Position numbers and translations under genes: made by a program. A stretch of DNA of 64,000 nt from DATJFQ01 sp035495555 (GTDB lineage Bacteria > Acidobacteriota > Vicinamibacteria > Vicinamibacterales > 2-12-FULL-66-21), in NCBI GenBank assembly GCA_035495555.1, contig DATJFQ010000068.1, positions 11,927 to 75,926 of the forward strand. The letters run 5' to 3'. The notes beneath the pieces are model-generated. The model had not been told where the DNA came from. It was given only the letters and a program-made list of their open reading frames with translations, and made no database searches. Positions 34,447 through 42,573 of the stretch are shown here, piece by piece (the stretch's first letter is position 1; each line of letters opens with the position of its first letter).

Positions 34447-35246
34447 GACGTGACTGTGACCTCCTGCGGCGCCCCGATGGTGGTTCCGCGGCCGTTCGCA
34501 TAATCCGCTTCCCGGCCGTCGACGAGACGGACAACCGGCACACCGCCGTCCACCGCGGTCAGTGCCGCGGTGAGCTTCGCGACCATGCCGTCGCGCGCCG
34601 TGCCTGCCGCGACCATCGCCTGTGCAGCCGCCGCGTCCACAAATGCGCACGTCGCGCCGGATGCGTCGAACACGCCTGGTGTCGAGCCGGCAATGATCAG
34701 GCGATCCGCGTGAATGGCTCGAGCAAGGTGCGCGGCCAGCACGTCCGCGTTGACGTTCAGCAGCGAACCATCGGCAGACACGCCAACGGTCGCAATGATC
34801 GGCACGTAGCCAAGGACGAGCAGATCCCGCAGCAGCTTCGGCTCGTTTCCCTCGCAAGGCACGCCGACACGCCCGGGTTCGATGTCGCCGCCGCTGGATC
34901 GTCGAATGACGGGAGCCGGTACCGATAACCCCAGCCGCGCGTCCGCACCGGTCAGTCCGACCGCTGCGACGCCGGCTGTCCCCAGGGCGGCAACAAGCCG
35001 TGTGTTGATTTGTCCCGCGAGGACCGCCACGACGCTGTCCAGCGTCGCGGCATCGGTGATCCGGATGCCGTCCACGAACCGCGGCGCGACGCCGCGCGCG
35101 CGGAGGTCCGCGTCGATCGCGCGTCCGCCACCGTGGACCACGACGACGTGTCCGCCGGCGCCGAGCGCGCGGATTCCCTGAGCGGCGCGCGACATCGCGC
35201 TCGCGTCCTCGAGCAGCTCTCCGCCGAGTTTGAGCAGCGTGAGCAC
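34440..35246 (-). CDS. argB: Acetylglutamate kinase ArgB
   Basis: This is a 268-residue amino-acid kinase. 'LTLLKLGGELLED' is the Lys-Gly-Gly nucleotide loop, 'VVVVHGGGRAIDADL' the substrate loop, 'LNVNADVLAAHLARAI' binds N-acetylglutamate, and 'GMVAKLTAAL' is near the C-terminus. No N-terminal arginine-sensing helix is seen. The GTG start at 35246 shares its G with the argC TAG. It phosphorylates N-acetylglutamate. Confidence 0.93.
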   Translation of the reverse strand: MLTLLKLGGELLEDASAMSRAAQGIRALGAGGHVVVVHGGGRAIDADLRARGVAPRFVDGIRITDAATLDSVVAVLAGQINTRLVAALGTAGVAAVGLTGADARLGLSVPAPVIRRSSGGDIEPGRVGVPCEGNEPKLLRDLLVLGYVPIIATVGVSADGSLLNVNADVLAAHLARAIHADRLIIAGSTPGVFDASGATCAFVDAAAAQAMVAAGTARDGMVAKLTAALTAVDGGVPVVRLVDGREADYANGRGTTIGAPQEVTVTSC

Positions 35247-36238
35247 TAGTTCAACCCTGTCGCTTCGTCGAAACCGAAGGCGATGTTGAAGTTTTGAACG
35301 GCCTGTCCTGCAGCGCCCTTCACGAGGTTGTCGATGCACGCGACGACCACGAGTTGCCGGCGCGCCGGCTGCAGGCGCCAGCCGATGTCGCAGAAGTTCG
35401 TGTGCGCGACGTGCTTGATTTCCGGCAGCTCCGGACCGGTCAGCCGCACGAATGGCGAATGCGCATATGCCCCGCGATACGCCTCCGCGACGTCCTCTTC
35501 GGTCGCGCCGGGGCGCAGCGTTGCGTAGATCGTCTCCAGGATGCCGCGATCGATCGGCAGCAGGTGCGGCACGAACGTCACAGGAACCCCGAGTTCCTGC
35601 TCGATCTCCGCAGCGTGACGATGCGAAAACACGCCATAGGCCGAGAGGCTGCCGTGGCACTCGCTGAAGTGAGTGCGCTCGGTCGGCGTCTTGCCGGCGC
35701 CGCTCACGCCCGACTTGGCGTCGATGATGATCGGTTGTTCGATCAGCTCAATCAACGGCTGCAGCGACAGGATCGCAGCCGTCGGGTAGCAGCCGGCGCA
35801 CGCGACGAACTGCGATGACGCGAGCCCGTCCCGATACTTCTCCGTGAGGCCGTATACGGCCGTGATGCCGGCATCGGGCGTATGCGGATACCACTGGCGC
35901 CGCGTCTCGCGGTCCTTCAACCGAAAGGCGCCCGACAGATCGAATACGCGAGTGCCACGTGCGAGGAGGTCCGGCGCGACAGCGGCCGACGCCTGTTCCG
36001 GGAGTGCCAGAAACACCGCGTCACAGTTGTCGGCCAGCCACTCGACGTCGAGCGGCTCGATTGGCTCATCCCAGACCCGCGTGAGTGCGCGCACCCGGCG
36101 CGCCTCAGATCCCGGGCTGCCCATGGCCGCCGTCACGCGTGTGCGCGGGTGGCGGGACAGGAGGCGCAGCAGCTCGACCCCCGAATATCCGGTCGCCCCA
36201 GCCACCCCGACGCGCACGCTGTCGGCATAAGTATTCAT
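35246..36238 (-). CDS. argC: N-acetyl-gamma-glutamyl-phosphate reductase ArgC
   Basis: This is a 330-residue NADPH-dependent reductase. 'VGVAGATGYSGVELLRLLSRHP' is the Rossmann motif. The catalytic Cys is in 'FVACAGCYPTAAIL' and His in 'PHLLPIDRGI'. It is the first gene of the leftward arginine operon. The ATG at 36238 has no ribosome site, and the promoter predicted 12-40 bases upstream would give a 5' leader of about five bases. An ARG-box-like site overlaps that promoter. Confidence 0.95.
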   Translation of the reverse strand: MNTYADSVRVGVAGATGYSGVELLRLLSRHPRTRVTAAMGSPGSEARRVRALTRVWDEPIEPLDVEWLADNCDAVFLALPEQASAAVAPDLLARGTRVFDLSGAFRLKDRETRRQWYPHTPDAGITAVYGLTEKYRDGLASSQFVACAGCYPTAAILSLQPLIELIEQPIIIDAKSGVSGAGKTPTERTHFSECHGSLSAYGVFSHRHAAEIEQELGVPVTFVPHLLPIDRGILETIYATLRPGATEEDVAEAYRGAYAHSPFVRLTGPELPEIKHVAHTNFCDIGWRLQPARRQLVVVACIDNLVKGAAGQAVQNFNIAFGFDEATGLN

Positions 36239-36243
36239 CAGAA

Positions 36244-36257
36244 TGCTTAGATATACA
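36244..36257. promoter_or_regulatory. ARG-box-like operator at the argC promoter
   Basis: The minus strand reads TGTATATCTAAGCA, matching seven of the ten fixed positions of the TGAAT-N4-ATTCA ArgR consensus. It covers the argC -10 and the expected start point, as a repressor site should. Confidence 0.5.
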
Positions 36258-36278
36258 TCATCGGCGCCAGAATATCAA
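36250..36278 (-). promoter_or_regulatory. argC promoter
   Basis: TTGATA (36273-36278) and TATATC (36250-36255) are separated by exactly 17 bases on the minus strand, a good sigma-70-type arrangement. The predicted start is near 36243, only about five bases before the argC ATG. Confidence 0.6.
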
Positions 36279-36309
36279 TACTTTAGACGGCCTTGGATGC
36301 ATATCAGCA

Positions 36310-36323
36310 TGTATAATCATTCC
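36310..36323. promoter_or_regulatory. ARG-box-like operator and -10 of argR
   Basis: TGTATAATCATTCC matches eight of ten fixed positions of the ArgR consensus and contains a perfect TATAAT (36312-36317) that would start argR mRNA at about 36324, five bases before its ATG. A further half-site TGCAT lies at 36298-36302. The -35 is not convincing. Autorepression by ArgR is the simplest reading. Confidence 0.55.
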
Positions 36324-36328
36324 GCCGA

Positions 36329-36778
36329 ATGAAGTCCTACAGGCAAAGCATCGTCCTCGACCTGATTGATCGCGAGGCGGTCACGAGCCAGGAACAGCTG
36401 CGAGAGCGGCTCCGGGAACGCGGCATCGAGGTGACCCAGGCCACGTTGTCTCGGGACATTCGCGACCTCGGACTGGTCAAGCGTGCGGGCGACGGCGCCT
36501 ACCGTCGGGCGGCGCCGGGCGATGCGCCCGCTGATCCGCACCTGACGCTCCGGCGCGCTGTTGCGGAATTCCTTCGGCGCATCGAGGCGGTGCAGCAGCT
36601 CGTGGTCATGCGGACGGATCCGGGGCAGGCACAGTCGCTCGCCGTCGCCCTCGACCGGGCGCACCGGGCAGATGTCGTCGGAACGATTGGGGGCGACGAC
36701 ACGATTCTGGTCATCTGCCGGGGCGAGGCGGATGCGAAACGGTTCGCGGCAGAGATAGAGGAGTGGGCGCGGGGATGA
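36329..36778 (+). CDS. argR: Arginine repressor ArgR
   Basis: This is a 149-residue transcriptional regulator. The N-terminal winged helix (1-70) includes 'TSQEQLRERLRERGIEVTQATLSRDIRDLGLVK', the ArgR recognition helix. The C-terminal oligomerisation and arginine-binding domain ends in 'VVGTIGGDDTILVICRGE', with the Gly-x-Asp-Asp arginine site. It presumably binds the ARG-box-like sites in the 90-bp gap to argC and controls both directions. Its stop overlaps the ArgG-like gene as ATGA, so regulator and late-pathway genes are co-transcribed. Confidence 0.95.
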   Translation: MKSYRQSIVLDLIDREAVTSQEQLRERLRERGIEVTQATLSRDIRDLGLVKRAGDGAYRRAAPGDAPADPHLTLRRAVAEFLRRIEAVQQLVVMRTDPGQAQSLAVALDRAHRADVVGTIGGDDTILVICRGEADAKRFAAEIEEWARG

Positions 36779-37626
36779 CGAAGAACGATCGGATCGTGTT
36801 CATGTTTTCGGGCGGCGCGGACGCAGCAGCGGCCGTCTGCTCGCTCGCTGAGGACTTCACCGTTGTCACGCTCACGCTCGACGTCGGCCAGGGGCACGAG
36901 CTGACCGGCGTTCGCGAGCGGGCGCTGGCCAGCGGCGCGTCGCGCGCGCACGTCCTCGACGTGCGCGACGAACTCGCGCGGAAGTACTTCTGGCCAGCGG
37001 TGCAGGCCGGTCGTCCATTTCTGACGTGCCCTGGTGAATTACTGGCGCCGCTCGTTGCCGCGAAACTGATCGAGCTGGCGAAGATCGAGGAGGCACGCGC
37101 CGTTGCACACGAGTGGAGCGGCGAGGATGCGCTCCGCGTCGAGGAGGCAGTCAGGGCCCTCGATCCCGAACTCGAGGTTCGTGCCCCTCTTTCGAGCGCC
37201 GCCCTTTCAGCCCTGGACGAGGCGACCCTCTGGAGTTCGGCGCGGCTGGCTGCCGGCACGCCGTTCGAGTTGACGCGCAACGCAGCGGACGCCCCCCCTG
37301 AAGGCGCTTCGATCGAGATCTCCTTCTGCAACGGTCTTCCCGAACGGCTGAACGGCATCGACATGTCGTTGGTCGAGGCGATCGAGAGTCTCGAGACGCT
37401 CGCCGGGGCGCATGGCGTCGGGCGCGTGCCCTTGAAAGGCAACGGCTGGATCGAAGCGCCCGCGGCGGTCGTCCTGGAGATCGCGTACGCGGCGCTGTCG
37501 GCAGCGACATCGCACGGACCGCTCGACGGCACGGTGGTGCTTCGACTTCGACAGGGTTATTGCGCTGTTGTGTCCTGCAGCCGGCGGGAAGCACCCCTGG
37601 CGATTGCGTCCACGGAGTCGCGGTAA
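36775..37626 (+). CDS. Shortened, divergent argininosuccinate synthase-like protein
   Basis: This 283-residue protein lies where argG is expected, between argR and argH, against about 400 residues for ArgG. The fold is recognisable: 'FMFSGGADAAAAV' in place of the AYSGGLDTS P-loop, 'LTLDVGQGHELTGVRERAL' almost intact, then 'LDEATLW', 'GLPERLNG', 'AGAHGVGRV' and 'VLRLRQGYCAVV' matching ArgG in order. The 'HGxTGKGNDQVRFE' motif has become 'HEWSGEDALRVEE', losing the Asn-Asp-Gln triplet. The citrulline loop and the C-terminal helix are missing. It may be a modified ArgG, a pseudo-enzyme or a regulator. The frame is intact and coupled on both sides, so it is not simply decaying. Confidence 0.72.
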   Translation: MTKNDRIVFMFSGGADAAAAVCSLAEDFTVVTLTLDVGQGHELTGVRERALASGASRAHVLDVRDELARKYFWPAVQAGRPFLTCPGELLAPLVAAKLIELAKIEEARAVAHEWSGEDALRVEEAVRALDPELEVRAPLSSAALSALDEATLWSSARLAAGTPFELTRNAADAPPEGASIEISFCNGLPERLNGIDMSLVEAIESLETLAGAHGVGRVPLKGNGWIEAPAAVVLEIAYAALSAATSHGPLDGTVVLRLRQGYCAVVSCSRREAPLAIASTESR

Positions 37627-39023
37627 TGGCGCATCTTTGGTCCGGGCGATTCGCCGGAGATCCGGATGCGGATCTCTTCGACTTCGGCGTGTCGTTCCGG
37701 TTCGATCGGCGCCTGCTCGAAGACGACGTGCGCGGGAGCCGGGCGTGGGCCGCCGCGCTCGCAAAGGCGGGGACGATCAGCGACGCTGACGCGAGGGCAA
37801 TCGATGCGGGTCTGGCCGATATCGGCGCGCGCGCAGCGAGCGACCCATCGTTCGCAGCGGCCGCCTGCGGCGACGAGGACGTGCACGCGTTCGTCGAACG
37901 CGAGCTGGTCGAGCGTATCGGGGATCCGGGACGACGGCTGCACACCGGGCGTTCGCGGAACGAGCAGGTTGCGCTCGACCTGCGCTTGTACGTACGTCGT
38001 CGCGTGCCGCTCGTGCAACGCGCCATCGCGGAACTCGTCGACGCGTTCGTCAACCTTGCCGAGCGCGCAGGTGAGGCGCTGATGCCGTCGTACACGCATC
38101 TTCGACGCGCGCAGCCGGTGCTCGTCTCGCATTTCCTGCTTGGGCACTGCGCCGCGCTCCGGCGTGATCACCGCCGGATCCATACCGTCCTGGACGAAAC
38201 GGACGATCTTCCGCTCGGATCCGGCGCCATTGCGGGGACCAACTACGCGGTCGATACCGCAGCGCTGGCCTCGGCGCTTGGTTTCGCGCGCGTGTCGCGC
38301 AACAGCATCGACGTCAGCGGCGACCGTGACTTCGTTGCGGCGTTCCTGCACGCGGCGTCGCTCGGCTGCGTGCATCTGAGCCGCATCGCTGAAGACTTCA
38401 TCCTGCTGACATCCGAAGAGTTCGGGTTCTTCGACCTGGCGGACGCCGCCGCAACCGGCAGCAGCCTGATGCCGCAGAAGAAAAATCCGGACCCTCTGGA
38501 ACTGGTGCGCGGAAAATCCGGCCGCGTAATCGGACATCTCACCGGGTGGCTGGCGACCATGAAGAGCCTGCCGTCGGGCTACAGCAAGGATTTGCAGGAA
38601 GACAAGGAAGCGCTGTTCGATGCCGAGGATACGTGGGTCGCCTGCCTCGGTGCTGTGAGGGGAGTCGTCTCCGGGCTGAAACCCATCCCGGCGGTCTCAT
38701 CGCGCGCCGCGTCGGGGTTGCTGTTGGCGACCGACGTGGCAGACTACCTGGTTGCGAAGGGCGTCCCGTTCCGCGCCGCGCACGAAGTGGTAGGGGCGAT
38801 CGTACGACAGCTCGTCGAGGAGCGCCGTGGATTCGAGGATTTGACCCTCGAGGAATGGCGCACCCATTCAGCCTCGTTCGACAGCGATGTGCACGAGGCG
38901 ATCAGCCCGCGCCGATCCATTGAACGGAAGCGCACGCCACAATCCACGAATCCTCGCGCCGTGGAAGCTGCACTTGACGAGACGCGCTCATGGCTTCACG
39001 AGGCTCGCCTGAAGTCCTCGTGA
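37626..39023 (+). CDS. argH: Argininosuccinate lyase ArgH
   Basis: This is a 465-residue member of the fumarase/aspartase superfamily. 'LWSGRFAGDPDADLFDFGVSF' opens it, 'LHTGRSRNEQVALDLRLYV' and 'YTHLRRAQPVLVSHFLL' line the active site, and the signature loop 'GSSLMPQKKNPD' contains the catalytic Ser. It cleaves argininosuccinate to arginine and fumarate. The ATG overlaps the stop of the ArgG-like gene by one base (TAATG). It is followed by a gene-end hairpin repeat. Confidence 0.96.
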   Translation: MAHLWSGRFAGDPDADLFDFGVSFRFDRRLLEDDVRGSRAWAAALAKAGTISDADARAIDAGLADIGARAASDPSFAAAACGDEDVHAFVERELVERIGDPGRRLHTGRSRNEQVALDLRLYVRRRVPLVQRAIAELVDAFVNLAERAGEALMPSYTHLRRAQPVLVSHFLLGHCAALRRDHRRIHTVLDETDDLPLGSGAIAGTNYAVDTAALASALGFARVSRNSIDVSGDRDFVAAFLHAASLGCVHLSRIAEDFILLTSEEFGFFDLADAAATGSSLMPQKKNPDPLELVRGKSGRVIGHLTGWLATMKSLPSGYSKDLQEDKEALFDAEDTWVACLGAVRGVVSGLKPIPAVSSRAASGLLLATDVADYLVAKGVPFRAAHEVVGAIVRQLVEERRGFEDLTLEEWRTHSASFDSDVHEAISPRRSIERKRTPQSTNPRAVEAALDETRSWLHEARLKSS

Positions 39024-39106
39024 TAACTCCCAACTCCCAATTCCCAAAGTCCCGACTCCGAAATTCAATTGAGTGATTGGGAGTTGGGCGTTGGGAATTG
39101 GGAGTT
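39021..39106. repeat. Gene-end hairpin repeat, copy 2, between convergent genes
   Basis: It begins with tgataactcccaactcccaa (39021-39040), identical to 19452-19471. AACTCCCAATTCCCAA at 39032-39047 is perfectly complementary to TTGGGAATTGGGAGTT at 39091-39106, with further TTGGGAGTTGGG words between (39077-39088). It fills the 92-base gap between argH and the convergent outer-membrane protein gene, a likely two-way mRNA end. Confidence 0.85.
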
Positions 39107-39115
39107 ATTCGTCCG

Positions 39116-39754
39116 TCAGAATTTGAACGACACCCCTACAGAGCCTCTCCAGAAATGGAAGTTGCTCAAGCCGAGGCCGGTGACGTTATCGCTCGAACCA
39201 TTGAAGGACCGGAAGTAGCGGACGTCGCCGCGGATGCCGACGTTCTGCGCGAAGTAGCCCATCACCCCGGCGCCGATGTCGAACCCGAAATCGTTCTTCG
39301 AGGTCACGTCCTGAAAGAAGCCCGCGGCGTCCTGGACGTTCGTTCGAATCAGGCCCACGCCTCCAACGGCATACGGACGAATGGAGCCGCCATGGCCGCC
39401 GAGCGGCGCGCCGACGATGACGTTGCCGGTCAGCGTCGTCACGTTGCTGTCGTTCGTGAAGTCGAACGCGTTATTCGAGGCTGTGCCCGTCTCGAAGAAG
39501 TTCGGGGAGTACCCGAAGTCGGCTTCCCATCCGATGATGCCGGCGCCCATCTGTGCGACCGACACGCCGTAGTCGATCTTGTGCTCGAACTGGTTCGAGA
39601 ACGCGGTCCCCGTGACGCCGTTGTTCACGTCAGCCGACCCGCCGAAGTTCCATCCGACAAACGGCGTGATCACCCAGTCGGCGGACGCTGTGGCAGGCGC
39701 CGCCATGAACGCCGCGGCGCACATCGCGGATGTAACGAGTAGTTTCTTCACCAT
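39116..39754 (-). CDS. Outer-membrane beta-barrel protein (OmpA-like fold)
   Basis: This is a 212-residue protein. The start is ATG 39754, giving a standard signal peptide ('KKLLVTSAMCAAAFMAAPATASA'). The mature part shows alternating polar and hydrophobic residues in about eight strands, begins 'DWVITPFVGWNFGG' and ends with 'RGSVGVSFKF', the C-terminal Phe typical of barrels inserted by BamA. It fits the small porin-family/opacity type (beta-barrel of PF13505 kind). No specific function can be assigned. Confidence 0.82.
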   Translation of the reverse strand: MVKKLLVTSAMCAAAFMAAPATASADWVITPFVGWNFGGSADVNNGVTGTAFSNQFEHKIDYGVSVAQMGAGIIGWEADFGYSPNFFETGTASNNAFDFTNDSNVTTLTGNVIVGAPLGGHGGSIRPYAVGGVGLIRTNVQDAAGFFQDVTSKNDFGFDIGAGVMGYFAQNVGIRGDVRYFRSFNGSSDNVTGLGLSNFHFWRGSVGVSFKF

Positions 39755-39837
39755 TGACAAACTCCTGCATATGCGGCACTCGACGCCGCTTGTATAAGCC
39801 CGTTGGCGAGTGTGCAAGCGATATGCCCCGGAAAGGG

Positions 39838-41244
39838 CTATACGGAGGAGTTGTCTGTGGCGCGGTTCAACAGTTCCCACGCCTTACGGATGTGCTGTTC
39901 GGACGTGCGCAGATGGCCGATTGCCAGCCGAAACGCGTAGACGCCATTCAGCTTCGTGTGCGACAGGAACACGTCGCCGGATCCATTGACGGCCGAGAGG
40001 ATCTGCTCGTGCGCCTCGTCTGTTGTCGTCCGCCTCAGGCGAAAGCAGACGACGCTGAAGGGAACGGGTGCGGCAAGTTCGAATGTGCCACTCGCGTCCA
40101 CCCAGGATGCGAACAGCCGCGCCAGACGCATGTGCTCGGAGATGTGCGCGCGCAGGCCTTCGGCGCCGAAGTGGCGCAGCACCATCCACAGCTTCAACGC
40201 GCGAAACCGGCGACCGAGCTGGATGCCCGTGTCCATCAGGTTCCGGACGCCCGCTTCACCTTCCCGCGTGCGGAGATACTCCGGCGTCAGCGAAAACGCC
40301 TGCCGGATGACGTCCATGCGGCGGCAATACAGGACACTGCAATCGAACGGCGTGAACAGCCATTTGTGCGGGTTCACGACGAGGGAGTCGGCGCGGGCGC
40401 TGCCCTCCAGAATCCACTCCCAGCCAGGGACCATCGCCGCAACCCCGGCATACGCTGCGTCGACGTGCAGCCAGAGCCGTTCGCGCTCGCAGATTTCGAC
40501 GATTGCCGACACCGGATCGACGCTCGTGCTCGACGTGGTCCCGATCGTCGCCACCACCGCGAGCGGCAGCACACCCGAATGGCGATCTTCGGCAATGGCA
40601 CGCGCGAGCTGCGCCGGATCCATTCGGAACTGTTCGTCTGCAGGTATGCGGCGCAGCGCCGCGTGGCCGAAGCCGAGCAGCATCACGGCCTTGTCGACCG
40701 ACGAATGCGCGTGCTCCGAACAGTACACGCGGACAGCGGGAACGTCGTCGCGCCCGGCAAGCCCGCGACCCCGAACATCGGGCAGGCCGGCTTCCCGTGC
40801 GGCCGCCAGCGCATGCAGCGTCGAGATCGATGCCGTGTCGTAGATGACGCCTTCGAACGCGTCCGGCAGGTGAATCAGCTTGCGCAGCCACGCCACGGCG
40901 ACCTCTTCGAGCTCGGTCGCGGCAGGCGACGTGCGCCAGAGCATCGCCTGAACGTTCAGCGCCGCGCAGAGGAATTCCGCGAGCACGCCCGGCGCGCTCC
41001 CGGTAATCGCGAAGTATCCAAAGAAGCCGGGGTGGTTCCAGTGCGTGATCCCGGGAAGGAGGATCCGTTCGAAATCGCTCCAGATCGCTTCGAAGGATTC
41101 GCCCTGCTCGGGCGCAGCGGAGGGAAGCGCGCCGCGAACGGCCCCCGGCGCGAGGGTAGAAAGGACGGGATATCGCTCCGAATGTTCCAGGTAATCAGCA
41201 ATCCAGTCGGCTAACCGGTGTGCTTCCTCGCGAAATTGCGTCAT
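39838..41244 (-). CDS. Group II PLP-dependent decarboxylase (aromatic amino acid type)
   Basis: This is a 468-residue member of the DDC/TDC family. 'GITHWNHPGFFGYF' is the substrate-site signature of aromatic-L-amino-acid decarboxylases, 'YCSEHAHSSVDKA' holds the His that stacks on PLP, 'WLHVDAAYAG' the PLP Asp, and 'VVNPHKWLFTPFDCSV' the Schiff-base Lys. It should produce amines such as tryptamine, phenylethylamine or dopamine-like products. It is a single gene, preceded by a short repeat (41250-41320). The physiological substrate is not deducible. Confidence 0.9.
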   Translation of the reverse strand: MTQFREEAHRLADWIADYLEHSERYPVLSTLAPGAVRGALPSAAPEQGESFEAIWSDFERILLPGITHWNHPGFFGYFAITGSAPGVLAEFLCAALNVQAMLWRTSPAATELEEVAVAWLRKLIHLPDAFEGVIYDTASISTLHALAAAREAGLPDVRGRGLAGRDDVPAVRVYCSEHAHSSVDKAVMLLGFGHAALRRIPADEQFRMDPAQLARAIAEDRHSGVLPLAVVATIGTTSSTSVDPVSAIVEICERERLWLHVDAAYAGVAAMVPGWEWILEGSARADSLVVNPHKWLFTPFDCSVLYCRRMDVIRQAFSLTPEYLRTREGEAGVRNLMDTGIQLGRRFRALKLWMVLRHFGAEGLRAHISEHMRLARLFASWVDASGTFELAAPVPFSVVCFRLRRTTTDEAHEQILSAVNGSGDVFLSHTKLNGVYAFRLAIGHLRTSEQHIRKAWELLNRATDNSSV

Positions 41245-41249
41245 AGAGA

Positions 41250-41320
41250 ATTGCAGAATTCAGATTGTAGATTGCAGATTGAGCCCCTAATCAATCCGCA
41301 CTCCGCACTCCGCAATCCGC
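41250..41320. repeat. Short-word repeat (ATTGCAGATT / CACTCCGC words)
   Basis: 'attgcagaattcagattgtagattgcagattg' type words at 41250-41281 are followed by 'actccgcactccgcaatccgc' at 41299-41319. The first part is the approximate complement of the repeat at 43186-43228. It lies upstream of the decarboxylase gene and after the next gene on the same strand. Confidence 0.6.
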
Positions 41321-41326
41321 GATTCT

Positions 41327-42355
41327 TTACTGTTGTCGTTGAACCTGGATGGTCACGGGCGATGCGAGCCGCGCCGTGACGATGGTGCCCGGCTGGAACG
41401 TTGCGGGATTGCGATCGCCGGACATCACCATGGCCGTGCCGCCGCCGGCGCCCGCCATGCCGCCGATCATCGCGCCCTTGCCGCCGCCGAGAATCGCGCC
41501 GAGGATCGCGCCGCCCACGGCGGCGCCGCCGATCTTCTTCGAGCTGTCGGCCGCCGGCGGCTCCCCTTCACGCGTAATCTGTTCCGTCCGCAGCGAGACC
41601 TCGTCGCCGTTCCCCAGCACGAGCGTGTGGAACCGGATCGACAACCGCGCGCGTTCCTTCATCTTCCCGCCACGGTCGACTTGCGTGACGGCTCCGAGCA
41701 CGCGCGAACCCGCGGGAATCGCCAGCCGGCCATCGACCACGACGTCGCGCGTGACGCGCGCCTCGACGCGGTCCTCCACACGTGCGCGTTCGGAGGTCAG
41801 TGCGCTTTCGAGCTGGAGCCCGATCACCGATGCTGCCGGAAGGACAAGCTCCTCGAACTGCTTCGGCCGCGGCGCGTCAGTGCCGTCGCCGCTTGCACCA
41901 TCCGCAGGTGCCGTCGGTGGCGCGACTGCTATCGGATCCGGAGCGGGATCTGCGGCCGGAGGAGCCGGCGGAGAGGTCGGATCGTGCGCAAGGAGGGGGA
42001 TTGTTCGAGCCGGCGAATCCTTCACGGCGGATCGAGCGGATTTCGACGCGGCAGGTGCTGCAGCTTTCGATTCGCGCGGCTTCGCTGCAGGCGCACGTTG
42101 TGGCGCCGGGTCCGGCGCGGGGTCAGCCTTGTGTGGCGCATCCGCGGGGACCGGCGTCACAGCCGCTTCGGTCTCGCGCACCGCCTGGTCGGATGGCCTC
42201 GTTGCGGCGGTGGATGGCGCCGACGGTGCTGACACAGCCGGCACTGTGGCCTGAACTTCACCGGCGTTGTGCCGGGTCGCTACGTAAGCTCCGCCTGCGG
42301 CGGCGGTCACGCAGCCGAGCGCCAGAAGTCCGAACGCCAGAGGCTTGGAAAACAT
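41327..42355 (-). CDS. Secreted or anchored protein with Ala/Pro-rich linker and glycine zipper
   Basis: This 342-residue protein is not recognised as a named family. An N-terminal hydrophobic segment (about 4-27) acts as signal or anchor. Residues 35-170 are Ala/Pro-rich and disordered. A folded part follows with 'VIGLQLESALTSERARVEDRVEARV' and 'AIPAGSRVLGAVTQVDRGGKMKERARLSIRF', resembling VirB10/TraB-like 'entry-exclusion' beta domains. A glycine zipper (about 273-313, repeated GG-x3-G) and a final 'FQPGTIVTARLASPVTIQV' strand end it. A cell-envelope role is likely. It is divergent from the gene at 42574. Confidence 0.6.
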   Translation of the reverse strand: MFSKPLAFGLLALGCVTAAAGGAYVATRHNAGEVQATVPAVSAPSAPSTAATRPSDQAVRETEAAVTPVPADAPHKADPAPDPAPQRAPAAKPRESKAAAPAASKSARSAVKDSPARTIPLLAHDPTSPPAPPAADPAPDPIAVAPPTAPADGASGDGTDAPRPKQFEELVLPAASVIGLQLESALTSERARVEDRVEARVTRDVVVDGRLAIPAGSRVLGAVTQVDRGGKMKERARLSIRFHTLVLGNGDEVSLRTEQITREGEPPAADSSKKIGGAAVGGAILGAILGGGKGAMIGGMAGAGGGTAMVMSGDRNPATFQPGTIVTARLASPVTIQVQRQQ

Positions 42356-42465
42356 CTAATCGTCCTGTTGCTGTTCCTCGACCAGTTGAGCAAGGCCTGT
42401 ACCCTGAGTCACGGCCTGAAAACCGCGGAATTTCCGTCATTGCGGCACCTGCACGGGGACACTTG

Positions 42466-42480
42466 CTGTCCTCAGGACAG
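42466..42480. promoter_or_regulatory. 15-bp palindrome in a divergent intergenic region
   Basis: CTGTCCT-C-AGGACAG is a perfect inverted repeat with a single central base, in the 218-base gap between the genes at 41327 and 42574. It is a candidate operator; no regulator gene lies next to it. Confidence 0.35.
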
Positions 42481-42573
42481 GACCCGCGGACGGCTGCGAT
42501 CGAAAATCAGGCGGCCCGATATTACTTTCGGCCGGCACCGCCGTTGCACAATAGGGAGTATCGGGAGAATCCT

